Shown piece after piece: positions 7,762 through 15,660 of a stretch of 64,000 nucleotides of DNA; the first letter of the stretch is position 1; each line of letters starts with the position of its first letter. The position numbers and the translations under genes were made by a program. Under the pieces are notes generated by a model. It saw only the letters and a program-made list of their open reading frames with translations. It was not told the origin of the DNA and ran no database searches. The DNA is taken from assembly GCA_020636995.1 (NCBI GenBank), contig JACJWU010000001.1, forward strand, positions 372,001 to 436,000, read 5' to 3'. This stretch comes from Actinomycetota bacterium. Its GTDB lineage: Bacteria; Actinomycetota; Actinomycetes; S36-B12; UBA10799.

Positions 7762-10485
7762 TCAGGCGTTGTGGGCCGCGTCCATCAAAGTGTCGGCCAG
7801 GGCCTGCATGTCGTCACCCATGACCGCCAACACGTCACCCGGATTCGCCAGTGACAACGCGTGTCGCGTGGCGTCGACCTCATCCAGGATGGTCACGGTC
7901 TGCCGGGTCCTTCCGGCGGACTGCTCGGACACACCTTGCGCGATGAGCCCGGCCACCTCACCGACCTCTCGTCCGCGGCGTTTCTGGTCCTCGCGGATCA
8001 CCACAACATCGAAGAACTCCGCTGCCGTACGCCCGAGGTCGATGATGTCCTCGTCGCGCCGATCGCCGGCAGTGCCGACGACGCCGATGCACCGCCTGCG
8101 GGCGATGTCGTGGCTGTTCTTGGTCAGGCCCTCCAGATAGGACAGGAGGAACTCCCCGAGGGCGCGCAGTCCGGCGGCGTTGTGCGCGTAGTCCACGAAA
8201 CCGTGCACCCCGTTGACATCGATGTGGTTGAGACGTCCCGGTGCGGAGTCCCAGGTCGGCAGGAAGCCCGTGAGACCGGCGCGGATGTCGTGCAGATGTG
8301 CTCCCTGTGCGAAGGCCGCCCCCGCAGCGGCCATGGCGTTCATGACGTTGAACCGCGCCTTTCCACCGTAGGTCGCGGGCAACCTGTCGCAGTAGGTGAG
8401 GCGCATCGACCGGCGACCCTGCCGCAAGAACACGTACTCTCCGCGGTCATCGGACTCCAGCAGGACCGCGGTGCCGCCGCGCCGACAATGCGCCTCGGCC
8501 AACTCCCGGCCCTCCGTGCCGGGTCCACCGAGACTGACCCAGATCACCTCGCCCCGACACCGTCGACGCATCTGGGCGACTAACGGATCGTCGGCGTTGA
8601 GGACGGCATATCCGTCGCGTGGGACAGCTTCGACCACGACGGCCTTCACGTCTGCCAGTTGCTCGAGGGTGTTGATCCCACCGAGTCCGAGGTGATCCGG
8701 GGCGACGTTCGTCACCACCGCGACATCGTTGCGGTCGTACCCGAGGCCCTCGCGAAGGATGCCGCCGCGGGCGACTTCGAGCACCGCGAAGTCGACGCGC
8801 GGATTCTGTAGGACCATCCGGGCGCTCTTCGGGCCGGAGGCATCGGCCTGGATGATCAGTCGCTGGTCGATGGTGATGCCATCGGTGGAGGTCATACCGA
8901 CCTTGCGGCCCATACCTTTGAAGATGGCGGCGATCATGCGCGCGGTGGTGGTCTTGCCGTTGGTGCCGGTCACCGCGACGATCGGGAGTCGCGCGGGCGA
9001 ACCTGCGGGGAAGAGTCCATCGATCACGGCCTTGGCCACGAACTGCGGTTCCCCCACTGTGGGGTGGGTGTGCATCCGGAACCCGGGGGCGGCGTTCACC
9101 TCGCAGATGCCGCCACCGGTCTCGCGCACGGTCTCGGCGATGTCGGGACAGATGAAGTCGATACCGGCCACGTCGAGTCCGACGACGCGGGCCGCCTCCT
9201 CGGCGATCTCGACGTTGTCCGGGTGGGCGTCGTAGGTCCGGTCTATCGAGATGCCGCCCGTGCTCATGTTGCCGGTGGCGGCCAGTCGTACTTCGACGCC
9301 CAGTGGCGGCACGTCGCTCATGGCGTACCCCTGTGCGGCGACGAGTTCCTCCGCGGCGGCATTGACGCGTATACGGGTGAGCACCTTCTCATGCCCCACG
9401 CCGCGTCGCGGATCCGCGTTGACGATCTCGACCAACTCCGCCACCGTGTGCTCGCCGTCGCCGACCACGTGGGCGGGCACCCGCTCGGCCACAGCGACCA
9501 TGTGGCCGCCGACCACCAGCACCCGGTAGTCCTTGCCGGTGTAGAAGCTCTCGACGATGACCCGGCCGTTGCGGGCTTGTTCCTTGGCCGCGGGGAAGGC
9601 CTGTTCCACCTCCTGGCCGCTGCGCAGGTCCAGTTGCACACCGCGGCCGTGGTTCCCGTCGGCCGGCTTGAGGACGACCGGGAAACCGATGCGCTCGGCC
9701 AGCCGCACCGCCTGCTCGGGAGTGCGACAACTCTGCGACTGCGGCACCGGCAACCCCGCCGCCCCGAGCAGGCGTCCGGTGAGCTCCTTGTCGGAGGCGA
9801 TGTCCACCGCCAGCGCACTTGTCTGCGACGTCATCGTGGCCCGGATCCGCCGCTGGTGCACCCCTTGACCGAACTGGACCAGCGAGCCGGAGTTCAGTCT
9901 GATGTAGGGGATGTCGCGGCTGGCGGCCTCGTCCACCAGCGCCTGGGTCGAAGGCCCGAAGGCATACCGCTCGGCGTCGAGCAGGAACCGTTCGAGTTCG
10001 GCGACGAAATCGAAGTCGGGATCCGGCTCGACCAAGTGGTTGACGAGGCGAACGGCCAGTTTGCCCGCAGCCACTCCCACCCGCTCATCGAGATAGCCGT
10101 AGATGACGTTGTACTGACCGGGCTTGTCCGCCGACCGGGTCTTGCCCCGCCTCACCTCGTGCCCCGCCTCGGCCTGCAACTGCAGTGCCACGTGTTCGGC
10201 CACGTGGCCGAGCCACGTACCCTCCTGCAGCCTTTCCAGGAAGCCACCGCGCTTGCCCCGGGAGCACGAGTGCTCACCCACACCCGGCAGCACCGCCATC
10301 AGACGGTCAACGAAGCCGGGGATCTTGTCGCTGGGCCACTGCTCGAGCGGTCCGAGATCGACGAGCAGGTGGATGCACTGGTCGTAGGACCACACGTTCG
10401 GGCCGCGATACACGCGGGTACGCAGGATCTCCAGACTGCCGCCCGGGACCTCCGGCGGGCTTGCTGCACCGGTGCTCTCGGTCAT
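7762..10485 (-). CDS. cphA: Cyanophycin synthetase
   Basis: A 907-residue enzyme with the full CphA order: N-terminal domain (1-160), ATP-grasp (about 220-490, with VVLKPADGNHGRG and the C-terminal EVNAAPGFRMHTHP segment) and a Mur-ligase module with P-loop GTNGKTTT at 507-514. CphA adds Asp to the backbone (ATP-grasp site) and Arg to the Asp side chain (Mur site), making the nitrogen store multi-L-arginyl-poly-L-aspartate. A GAGGAGG ribosome site precedes the ATG. cphB lies 10 nt upstream in the same direction, so synthesis and breakdown genes form one unit. Length is close to characterised CphA1 enzymes (~870-900). Confidence 0.95.
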   Translation of the reverse strand: MTESTGAASPPEVPGGSLEILRTRVYRGPNVWSYDQCIHLLVDLGPLEQWPSDKIPGFVDRLMAVLPGVGEHSCSRGKRGGFLERLQEGTWLGHVAEHVALQLQAEAGHEVRRGKTRSADKPGQYNVIYGYLDERVGVAAGKLAVRLVNHLVEPDPDFDFVAELERFLLDAERYAFGPSTQALVDEAASRDIPYIRLNSGSLVQFGQGVHQRRIRATMTSQTSALAVDIASDKELTGRLLGAAGLPVPQSQSCRTPEQAVRLAERIGFPVVLKPADGNHGRGVQLDLRSGQEVEQAFPAAKEQARNGRVIVESFYTGKDYRVLVVGGHMVAVAERVPAHVVGDGEHTVAELVEIVNADPRRGVGHEKVLTRIRVNAAAEELVAAQGYAMSDVPPLGVEVRLAATGNMSTGGISIDRTYDAHPDNVEIAEEAARVVGLDVAGIDFICPDIAETVRETGGGICEVNAAPGFRMHTHPTVGEPQFVAKAVIDGLFPAGSPARLPIVAVTGTNGKTTTARMIAAIFKGMGRKVGMTSTDGITIDQRLIIQADASGPKSARMVLQNPRVDFAVLEVARGGILREGLGYDRNDVAVVTNVAPDHLGLGGINTLEQLADVKAVVVEAVPRDGYAVLNADDPLVAQMRRRCRGEVIWVSLGGPGTEGRELAEAHCRRGGTAVLLESDDRGEYVFLRQGRRSMRLTYCDRLPATYGGKARFNVMNAMAAAGAAFAQGAHLHDIRAGLTGFLPTWDSAPGRLNHIDVNGVHGFVDYAHNAAGLRALGEFLLSYLEGLTKNSHDIARRRCIGVVGTAGDRRDEDIIDLGRTAAEFFDVVVIREDQKRRGREVGEVAGLIAQGVSEQSAGRTRQTVTILDEVDATRHALSLANPGDVLAVMGDDMQALADTLMDAAHNA

Positions 10486-10495
10486 GGTGCCTCCT

Positions 10496-11446
10496 CTATT
10501 CCGATGGCCGCAGACGACGACGCTTCACGGCCCGCTCGGCATTGCGATCATGTGCCCCCTCAGCGTTCACCCGCCGCGTGGCGGTTGTTGCCGACACATG
10601 TTCTGAGGTGCGCCGGGCGATCTGGGCCTGCTCGACCGCCGTGCGGTACTCCACGAGTTGGCGCTCCGCGATGTCGAACGTCGTGCCCGACGGCAGGAAG
10701 TGGACTTTCGCCCCGGAGATCAGTATCGGGTCGGTTCCGCGCGCGGCATACGCATTGGTGACGGCACCGTCAGCTTCCGCCAGGAACACCGCGCCCCGCC
10801 CGTAGACCTCCATGATCGCCTCGTCGCGCACGATCGCCGAGGTGTCCTCGTCGACCCCCATCCCCAGAAGGCTCGGACTCGCGGCCACGAGGGCCAGGAG
10901 TCGGCCGAAGCGTCCACGCTGGGCGAAATGCTGGTCGACCACGACATCGGGGAGCAGTCCGAGCCCCTGCGCCAGACTGGCCATCCGCTGCTTGGGAGTT
11001 TCCCCGGCGGTGCCGAGCGCGACCATGTGCTCACTGACGACCGAGGCACCTGCGCTGGTGCCGCCCACGACCACGCCGTCGCGGTACAACTGCGTGACCC
11101 GGTCGCCGAGTGCGGTCCCACGAAGCACTGAGGCAAGACGGGCCTGGTTGCCGCCTGTGAAGAAGATCCCGGTCGCCCCTGATATCGCCTTCGTGGCGAC
11201 CTGGGCTTGTGCCTCGGCCCGATTCACCGGACGCACCGACAGCACTTCGCGCGCCCCGAGTTCGTAGAAGACCCGCTCGTAGAGATCGGTGATCTCGTCG
11301 CCCAACGACGACGCGGTGGCGCACACCGCGATCACCGCCTCGGTTCCGCCACACAGCGAGACGAACCTGCGCAAGATCCGCTTGTGCCCCAACTTGTCCT
11401 CCGCGCCACCGATGATCATCAGTCGGCGGGGGCTCGTGGCTGTCAC
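10496..11446 (-). CDS. cphB: Cyanophycinase
   Basis: A 316-residue S51-like serine hydrolase that cleaves cyanophycin to beta-Asp-Arg dipeptides. The nucleophile motif GGTSAGAS places Ser131 and the DQHF motif places His173, matching the Ser/His pair of characterised cyanophycinase. The FFTGGNQ segment (about 95-101) is also conserved. It ends in an unusual Arg/Lys-rich tail (about residues 275-316: RTSEHVSATTATRRVNAEG and RAVKRRRLRPSE) beyond the usual length; its role is unclear. Stop codon TAG runs directly into the ribosome site of cphA. Confidence 0.93.
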   Translation of the reverse strand: MTATSPRRLMIIGGAEDKLGHKRILRRFVSLCGGTEAVIAVCATASSLGDEITDLYERVFYELGAREVLSVRPVNRAEAQAQVATKAISGATGIFFTGGNQARLASVLRGTALGDRVTQLYRDGVVVGGTSAGASVVSEHMVALGTAGETPKQRMASLAQGLGLLPDVVVDQHFAQRGRFGRLLALVAASPSLLGMGVDEDTSAIVRDEAIMEVYGRGAVFLAEADGAVTNAYAARGTDPILISGAKVHFLPSGTTFDIAERQLVEYRTAVEQAQIARRTSEHVSATTATRRVNAEGAHDRNAERAVKRRRLRPSE

Positions 11447-11507
11447 CTAGGCAACGTTACGGTGTGCCTCGCCACGATCGCACGACACCGCCACTGCACA
11501 ATGGGGT

Positions 11508-12005
11508 GTGACCTTCACGCTGATCCTGATGCGGCACGCCAAGAGTGCCTACCCCGAGGGTGTCGGCGATCACGACCGGCCACTGAATGCTCGCGGTCGC
11601 CGAGACGCACCGGTGGCCGGGCAACTGCTGGCCCAGTCCCTGCCCACCGTCGATCTGGCTCTGATCTCCACAGCCACGCGGGCGCAACAGACCTGGGATC
11701 TGGCGCGACCGGCGGTCCAAGTGGTCGAGCAGCACGACGTTCCCCAGTTGTACTTGGCCTCACCGGACACCATGTTGCGCCGGGTCCGAGACGTGGACGT
11801 GCGGCGTTTGGTTCTCGTCTCGCACAACCCGGGTACCGAGGACCTCGCCGAACGCCTGACCCGCAACACGACCAGCGAGCAGTACCGGCGCATGTGCGCG
11901 AAGTTCCCTACGGCCGCCTTCGCAGTGCTGGAGTCCGATGCGCCCTTCGCCCAGTGGGGCTTCGGCACGGCGATATTGCGCGCTTTCGAGGTCGGCCGCG
12001 GCTAG
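11508..12005 (+). CDS. sixA: Phosphohistidine phosphatase SixA-like
   Basis: A 165-residue histidine phosphatase with the RHG-type motif MRHAKSAYP (His10) and a second-half SHNPGTEDLAERL motif, both typical of the short SixA branch. SixA enzymes remove phosphate from phosphohistidine proteins. The start GTG at 11508 has a CACAAT hexamer 5 nt upstream, so it may be leaderless. It is divergent from cphB across a 61-bp gap. There is no phosphotransfer partner gene beside it, so the in vivo substrate cannot be inferred. Confidence 0.85.
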   Translation: MTFTLILMRHAKSAYPEGVGDHDRPLNARGRRDAPVAGQLLAQSLPTVDLALISTATRAQQTWDLARPAVQVVEQHDVPQLYLASPDTMLRRVRDVDVRRLVLVSHNPGTEDLAERLTRNTTSEQYRRMCAKFPTAAFAVLESDAPFAQWGFGTAILRAFEVGRG

Positions 12006-12037
12006 ACCTCATGGGGCGGCTCCTCAGCGTCCGGCGG

Positions 12038-12117
12038 GGTTCAGGTAGTCCGATGGGGTTCAGCGCCCGACGAATCCCATCTACCTGCACGAACCCCATC
12101 TACCTGCACGAATCCCA
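12038..12117. repeat. 19-bp tandem repeat with inverted copy, convergent intergenic
   Basis: Two 19-bp units (12071-12089 and 12090-12108) are identical except one base, and a third partial unit follows (12109-12117). An imperfect inverted copy with a 4-nt insertion lies at 12038-12062 (TTCAGGTAG, then GTCCGATGGG). The arms could pair, forming a hairpin between convergent sixA and serB. The shared blocks CCTGCACG and GTCCGATGGG reappear at 60802-60830, also between convergent genes, which suggests a dispersed palindromic element that may act as a bidirectional terminator. The rest of the 206-bp gap shows nothing else. Confidence 0.6.
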
Positions 12118-12211
12118 CCCAACGCGCCGCTGGGGCCTGGATCCACCGCGCCGAGCCATGAACCGACCTGAGGCCCGAACACCGGGATGTTCCCGGTTGA
12201 GTCACCCTCGG

Positions 12212-13360
12212 CTACTCACCGATCGCTTCCACCTGCTGGCGCGTGATGCCCAACAGGTACAGAACCGAATCCAGGTAGGGCGCGGTGACGGAAGCGTCAG
12301 CAGCCGCCGCGACGGCCGGCTTGGCGTTGAACGCCACTCCCAACCCGGCAGTGGCCAGCATGTCGAGATCATTGGCACCGTCCCCGATCGCGACAGTGCG
12401 AGACAACGCGAAACCGAACTCATCAGCGAACTCGCGCAACGCCTGCGCCTTGCCCGCTCGGTCCACGATCGGCGGGATCACCCGGCCCGTGAGCACGCCA
12501 TCGGCGATCTCGAGAGTGTTCGCCCTGAACCGATGCACCCCCAGTTGGGCGGCAAGCGGTCCGACGATCTCGGCGAACCCCCCGGAAACCAGGGCGAGTT
12601 TGTAACCCAAGGACACCAGGGTCCGGCACAGCGTACGGGCCCCCGGAGTCAGCCGAACCGTTTCGCGCACGGTCTGCAGAGCACTCTGCGGAGTGCCGGC
12701 CAGAGCCGCGACGCGTTCCCGCAGCGACTCCGCGAAGTCCAATTCGCCGGCCATCGCCCGGGCTGTGACATCCGCCACCGCGGCTTCACATCGGGCCTCT
12801 CGAGCGAGCAGGTCGATGACCTCGTCCTGAATCAATGTGGAGTCGACATCCATCACGACCAGCCGCGCACCCTGCCGGATGATGTCCGCGGATTGCACTG
12901 CGATATCCACACCCATCCCGGTGGCGATCGGCGCGAGCGCCTGCTTGAGTGCCACGGCCGGCACGCCGCTGACGGACATCTCGATGGCGGTGACGGGGTA
13001 CTCGGCCGTGCGCACGATGCGCTCGATGTTTCCCGACCGGGCGGCGATCTCACCAGCGATTGTCCTGAGGTCGACCGCGGTCAGCTCAGGTGCCATCAGA
13101 ACCGCCGACGCCGTCGCCGCATGCCGATCGACCACATCCCGGCACCCGGTTGTCACGTCCAGTTCCATGTTCAGGCGGCGGGCGCGCTCCCGGACGCCGT
13201 TCACGGATTCGGTATCCACAGCCACGGAAAGCACCAGCCTGCCCTGCACCACCAGCTGTTCGATGTCGCGCACCACGACGTCCTCGCCGAGCGAACCCAG
13301 CAACTCCGCGGTGATCCCAGGGCGGTCCCATCCGGTGAAAGTCAGCGTCGTCGTGCTCAT
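12212..13360 (-). CDS. serB: Phosphoserine phosphatase with N-terminal ACT-like region
   Basis: A 382-residue SerB of the long type: residues 1-165 form an ACT-like regulatory region, then a HAD phosphatase core. DVDST at 171-175 supplies the aspartate nucleophile, SGGF near 277 is motif II, and GDGANDLDML near 330 is motif IV. The enzyme makes L-serine from phosphoserine, and the ACT domain usually senses serine. It overlaps the unknown upstream gene by 4 bp. Confidence 0.93.
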   Translation of the reverse strand: MSTTTLTFTGWDRPGITAELLGSLGEDVVVRDIEQLVVQGRLVLSVAVDTESVNGVRERARRLNMELDVTTGCRDVVDRHAATASAVLMAPELTAVDLRTIAGEIAARSGNIERIVRTAEYPVTAIEMSVSGVPAVALKQALAPIATGMGVDIAVQSADIIRQGARLVVMDVDSTLIQDEVIDLLAREARCEAAVADVTARAMAGELDFAESLRERVAALAGTPQSALQTVRETVRLTPGARTLCRTLVSLGYKLALVSGGFAEIVGPLAAQLGVHRFRANTLEIADGVLTGRVIPPIVDRAGKAQALREFADEFGFALSRTVAIGDGANDLDMLATAGLGVAFNAKPAVAAAADASVTAPYLDSVLYLLGITRQQVEAIGE

Positions 13361-14013
13361 GCGAACCTCCCGACACGACCGGGGTGCCTTTCGTCGGCGT
13401 TGACGTCGGCCGAGGTGTAGGCGGCCAAAGTGGCCAGGGCAGCTGTCTGCAGGACGCGCAGGAGCTCTCGCGTGCGCTGTGCCGGGGCGACGGCATCCAC
13501 GGCAGTCCAGATCCGAGCCGCCCTGACGAGCAGCCCCCGCTGTTCGGAGTCCGCGTCCGGCGGCAGCGGGCGCACGGCGACCGCCCGGGCCGCGGCCGAG
13601 AACTGCAGCCCCGCCTCGCGTATCGAATGCTCGGCGACAACCACGGCCTCGGCCATGTCAGCGGCCGCCTGACGACGCTCGAGATTCATCGGCCGGGGGG
13701 TGTCGCACGCGACAAGGTCCCAGCCCCGCTCATCGGGGATCAGCAGATAGGACTGCCCGCGGTCACGCCCGTGCAGGACGACCGCCTCGCCGGCGGCGAC
13801 CGCCGACTGTGTCGTCGCGCGCGGACCAGGGAGCACGGAGACGCCCAATGCGGGGCAGTACGCGGTGAGCGACGAAACGCGTCCCCGCAGTTCCGCGAGG
13901 GCGGCGACGGCGGAGGGGTCGAGTAGCTCGAGCAGATCGTCGCCGCCGGCCGTTGCCCGCCACCACGCCGGGATCCACCCGGCAAGTTGGAAGGAAGCGG
14001 GAACAACCGTCAT
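13357..14013 (-). CDS. Conserved-looking hypothetical protein upstream of serB
   Basis: A 218-residue soluble protein that I do not recognise. It begins with FQLAGWIPAWW, is rich in Ala, Arg and Leu, and has two long probable helices (about 110-140 and 165-205). No signal peptide or metal motif is visible. The 4-bp overlap with serB points to translational coupling and a possibly related role. The ATG at 14013 is 8 nt from a TACGCT hexamer that shares its TA with the hexamer of the divergent ABC gene. Confidence 0.65.
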   Translation of the reverse strand: MTVVPASFQLAGWIPAWWRATAGGDDLLELLDPSAVAALAELRGRVSSLTAYCPALGVSVLPGPRATTQSAVAAGEAVVLHGRDRGQSYLLIPDERGWDLVACDTPRPMNLERRQAAADMAEAVVVAEHSIREAGLQFSAAARAVAVRPLPPDADSEQRGLLVRAARIWTAVDAVAPAQRTRELLRVLQTAALATLAAYTSADVNADERHPGRVGRFA

Positions 14014-14021
14014 GGCTATCC

Positions 14022-14031
14022 AGCGTAGGGT
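14022..14031. promoter_or_regulatory. Overlapping divergent -10 elements
   Basis: The ten bases AGCGTAGGGT read as TAGGGT on the plus strand (8 nt before GTG 14040) and as TACGCT on the minus strand (8 nt before ATG 14013), sharing the central TA. The same ten-mer occurs inverted at 24391-24400. Confidence 0.55.
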
Positions 14032-14039
14032 TATGTCTC

Positions 14040-14825
14040 GTGTCGGACGTCATCAACCTCACGGATGTGTCGGTCGTACGCTCTGGCTCGACGATCCTCG
14101 CCGACGTCGACTGGGCCGTTGCGGAGGGGGAGACATGGGTGGTCCTGGGACCCAACGGCGCGGGCAAGACCACCCTCCTGCAGATCGCTGCCACCTTGAT
14201 CCACCCGAGTTCCGGGATCGCGGAGATCCTCGACGAACGTATCGGTCGTGTCGACGTGTTCGATCTGCGTCCGCGGATAGGCCTGGCCAGTTCCGCACTC
14301 GCGGTCCAGGTTCCGGACAACGAACGCGTGCGAGATGTGGTCATGACTTCGGCCTGGGCGGTCCTCGGCCGCTGGCGGGAGACCTACGACGCGGCCGATG
14401 AGTCGCGCACGATGCAACTGTTGTCCACATGGGGGCTGGCCGGCTTGGCACAGCAACGCTTCGGCACCCTCAGCGAGGGGGAGCGCAAGCGCACCCTGAT
14501 CGCACGGGCGCTCATGAGCGACCCAGAGCTGCTTCTGCTCGACGAACCCGCGGCCGGCCTCGACCTCGGGGGCCGCGAAGATCTCCTTCGTCGCATCGAC
14601 GACCTGGCCGACGACATCATGGCCCCTGCGGTGGTCATGGTGACCCACCACGTCGAAGAGGTTCCCCGGGCAACCACCCATGTGCTTCTGCTGCGCGAGG
14701 GCACGGTGGTCGCCGCCGGCCCTGTGGGGGAGGTGCTCACCTCGCAGAACGTGTCCCTCACGTTCGGTGTGGAAGTCGTGGTCGAGCAAGTCGGCGACCG
14801 GTGGTCGGCCTTCGTGAGCCGATGA
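14040..14825 (+). CDS. ABC transporter ATP-binding protein
   Basis: A 261-residue stand-alone ABC ATPase: Walker A GPNGAGKT at 37-44, signature LSEGERKR, Walker B LLLLDEPAAGLD, and an H-loop VTHHVEEV. The sequence is of the ModF/YlmA-like cytosolic type, often with no dedicated permease, and none is present here. The GTG at 14040 is chosen since homology begins at once (SDVINLTDVSVV) and a TAGGGT hexamer lies 8 nt upstream. The RNA methyltransferase gene follows 43 bp later. Substrate unknown. Confidence 0.88.
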   Translation: MSDVINLTDVSVVRSGSTILADVDWAVAEGETWVVLGPNGAGKTTLLQIAATLIHPSSGIAEILDERIGRVDVFDLRPRIGLASSALAVQVPDNERVRDVVMTSAWAVLGRWRETYDAADESRTMQLLSTWGLAGLAQQRFGTLSEGERKRTLIARALMSDPELLLLDEPAAGLDLGGREDLLRRIDDLADDIMAPAVVMVTHHVEEVPRATTHVLLLREGTVVAAGPVGEVLTSQNVSLTFGVEVVVEQVGDRWSAFVSR

Positions 14826-14868
14826 CCCTGTCGACGATGGCTGACGTCCGCCCCCCGAGGGACCGGTG

Positions 14869-15660
14869 ATGGCTGTCGAGCCTGTCCTCGACCCGGCAGA
14901 TCCGCGCCTGGCCCCGTACGTGCGTCTGACGGACATGCAGCTACGCATGGCACGCGAGCCAGTCGACGGCATCTTCATCGCCGAGGGGGAGAAGGTCATC
15001 CGCCGTGCGTTGTCGGCCGGCCTGCACCTGAACAGCGCCCTCATGGAGCCCAAGTGGCTTGCGGGGCTTCAAGAGGCTCTGCCGCGCGACGCGCACGTCT
15101 ACCTCGCCGAGCCCGAACTTCTTCGGGGCGTCACGGGCTACCGCGTGCACCGCGGTGCGCTCGCCGTGTTCCGGCGACCTTCCCCGCGGGACCCAGCGGC
15201 TCTCATGGGCGCGGCGAGCACGGCCCTGTTGCTCGAGGACCTTGTCGACCACGCCAACGTGGGTGCGATCTTCCGCTCGGCTGCAGCGCTGGGCGTCGAT
15301 GCCGTGTTGGTCACGCGGCGCTGCGCCGACCCGTGGTACCGCCGCAGCGTGAAGACCTCCATGGGCGCGGTGTTCGTTGTGCCCTGGGCAACGGTGCCAG
15401 ATGCGGTGACGGGGGTCGATCTGGCGCGTGACGCCGGCATGACCACTGTTGCCTTGGACCCCTCCTCTGCACGGGCCCTACGCGACTGGGAGCGCAGCGG
15501 TCCAGCGCTGATGCTGCTGGGCAGCGAAGGGCCGGGCTTGAGTCCGGCGGCACGCTCATGTGCCGACACAACACTGGCGATCCCGATGCACAACGGAGTG
15601 GATTCGCTCAACGTGGCCAATGCCGCCACGCTCGCGTGTTATGTGTTGACCTCGTCGTGA
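14869..15660 (+). CDS. TrmH/SpoU family RNA 2'-O-methyltransferase
   Basis: A 263-residue protein with the three SPOUT motifs: LLLEDLVDHANVGAIFRSA (motif 1, with the conserved Asn), LMLLGSEGPGLS (motif 2) and IPMHNGVDSLNVANAA (motif 3), forming the knotted SAM site in the C-terminal half. The N-terminal ~100 residues look like the substrate-binding domain of rRNA/tRNA 2'-O-methyltransferases. GTG at 14866 is a possible alternative start; the ATG at 14869 has GAGGG about 7 nt upstream. Its 3' end overlaps the convergent permease gene by 22 bp. Confidence 0.88.
   Translation: MAVEPVLDPADPRLAPYVRLTDMQLRMAREPVDGIFIAEGEKVIRRALSAGLHLNSALMEPKWLAGLQEALPRDAHVYLAEPELLRGVTGYRVHRGALAVFRRPSPRDPAALMGAASTALLLEDLVDHANVGAIFRSAAALGVDAVLVTRRCADPWYRRSVKTSMGAVFVVPWATVPDAVTGVDLARDAGMTTVALDPSSARALRDWERSGPALMLLGSEGPGLSPAARSCADTTLAIPMHNGVDSLNVANAATLACYVLTSS

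Noticed and set aside
9064..10761. A 565-codon open frame antisense to cphA and cphB
   Set aside because: High-GC coding DNA commonly leaves long open frames on the opposite strand. The translation is Arg/His/Gly-rich and matches no domain, whereas cphA and cphB on the other strand match their families end to end.
12071..12117. CRISPR or tandem coding repeat
   Set aside because: Only two and a half 19-bp units without spacers, and no open frame covers them.
11207..13420. A 737-codon open frame spanning cphB end, sixA, the gap and serB antisense
   Set aside because: It crosses genes with clear families on both strands and has shadow-like composition with no domain.
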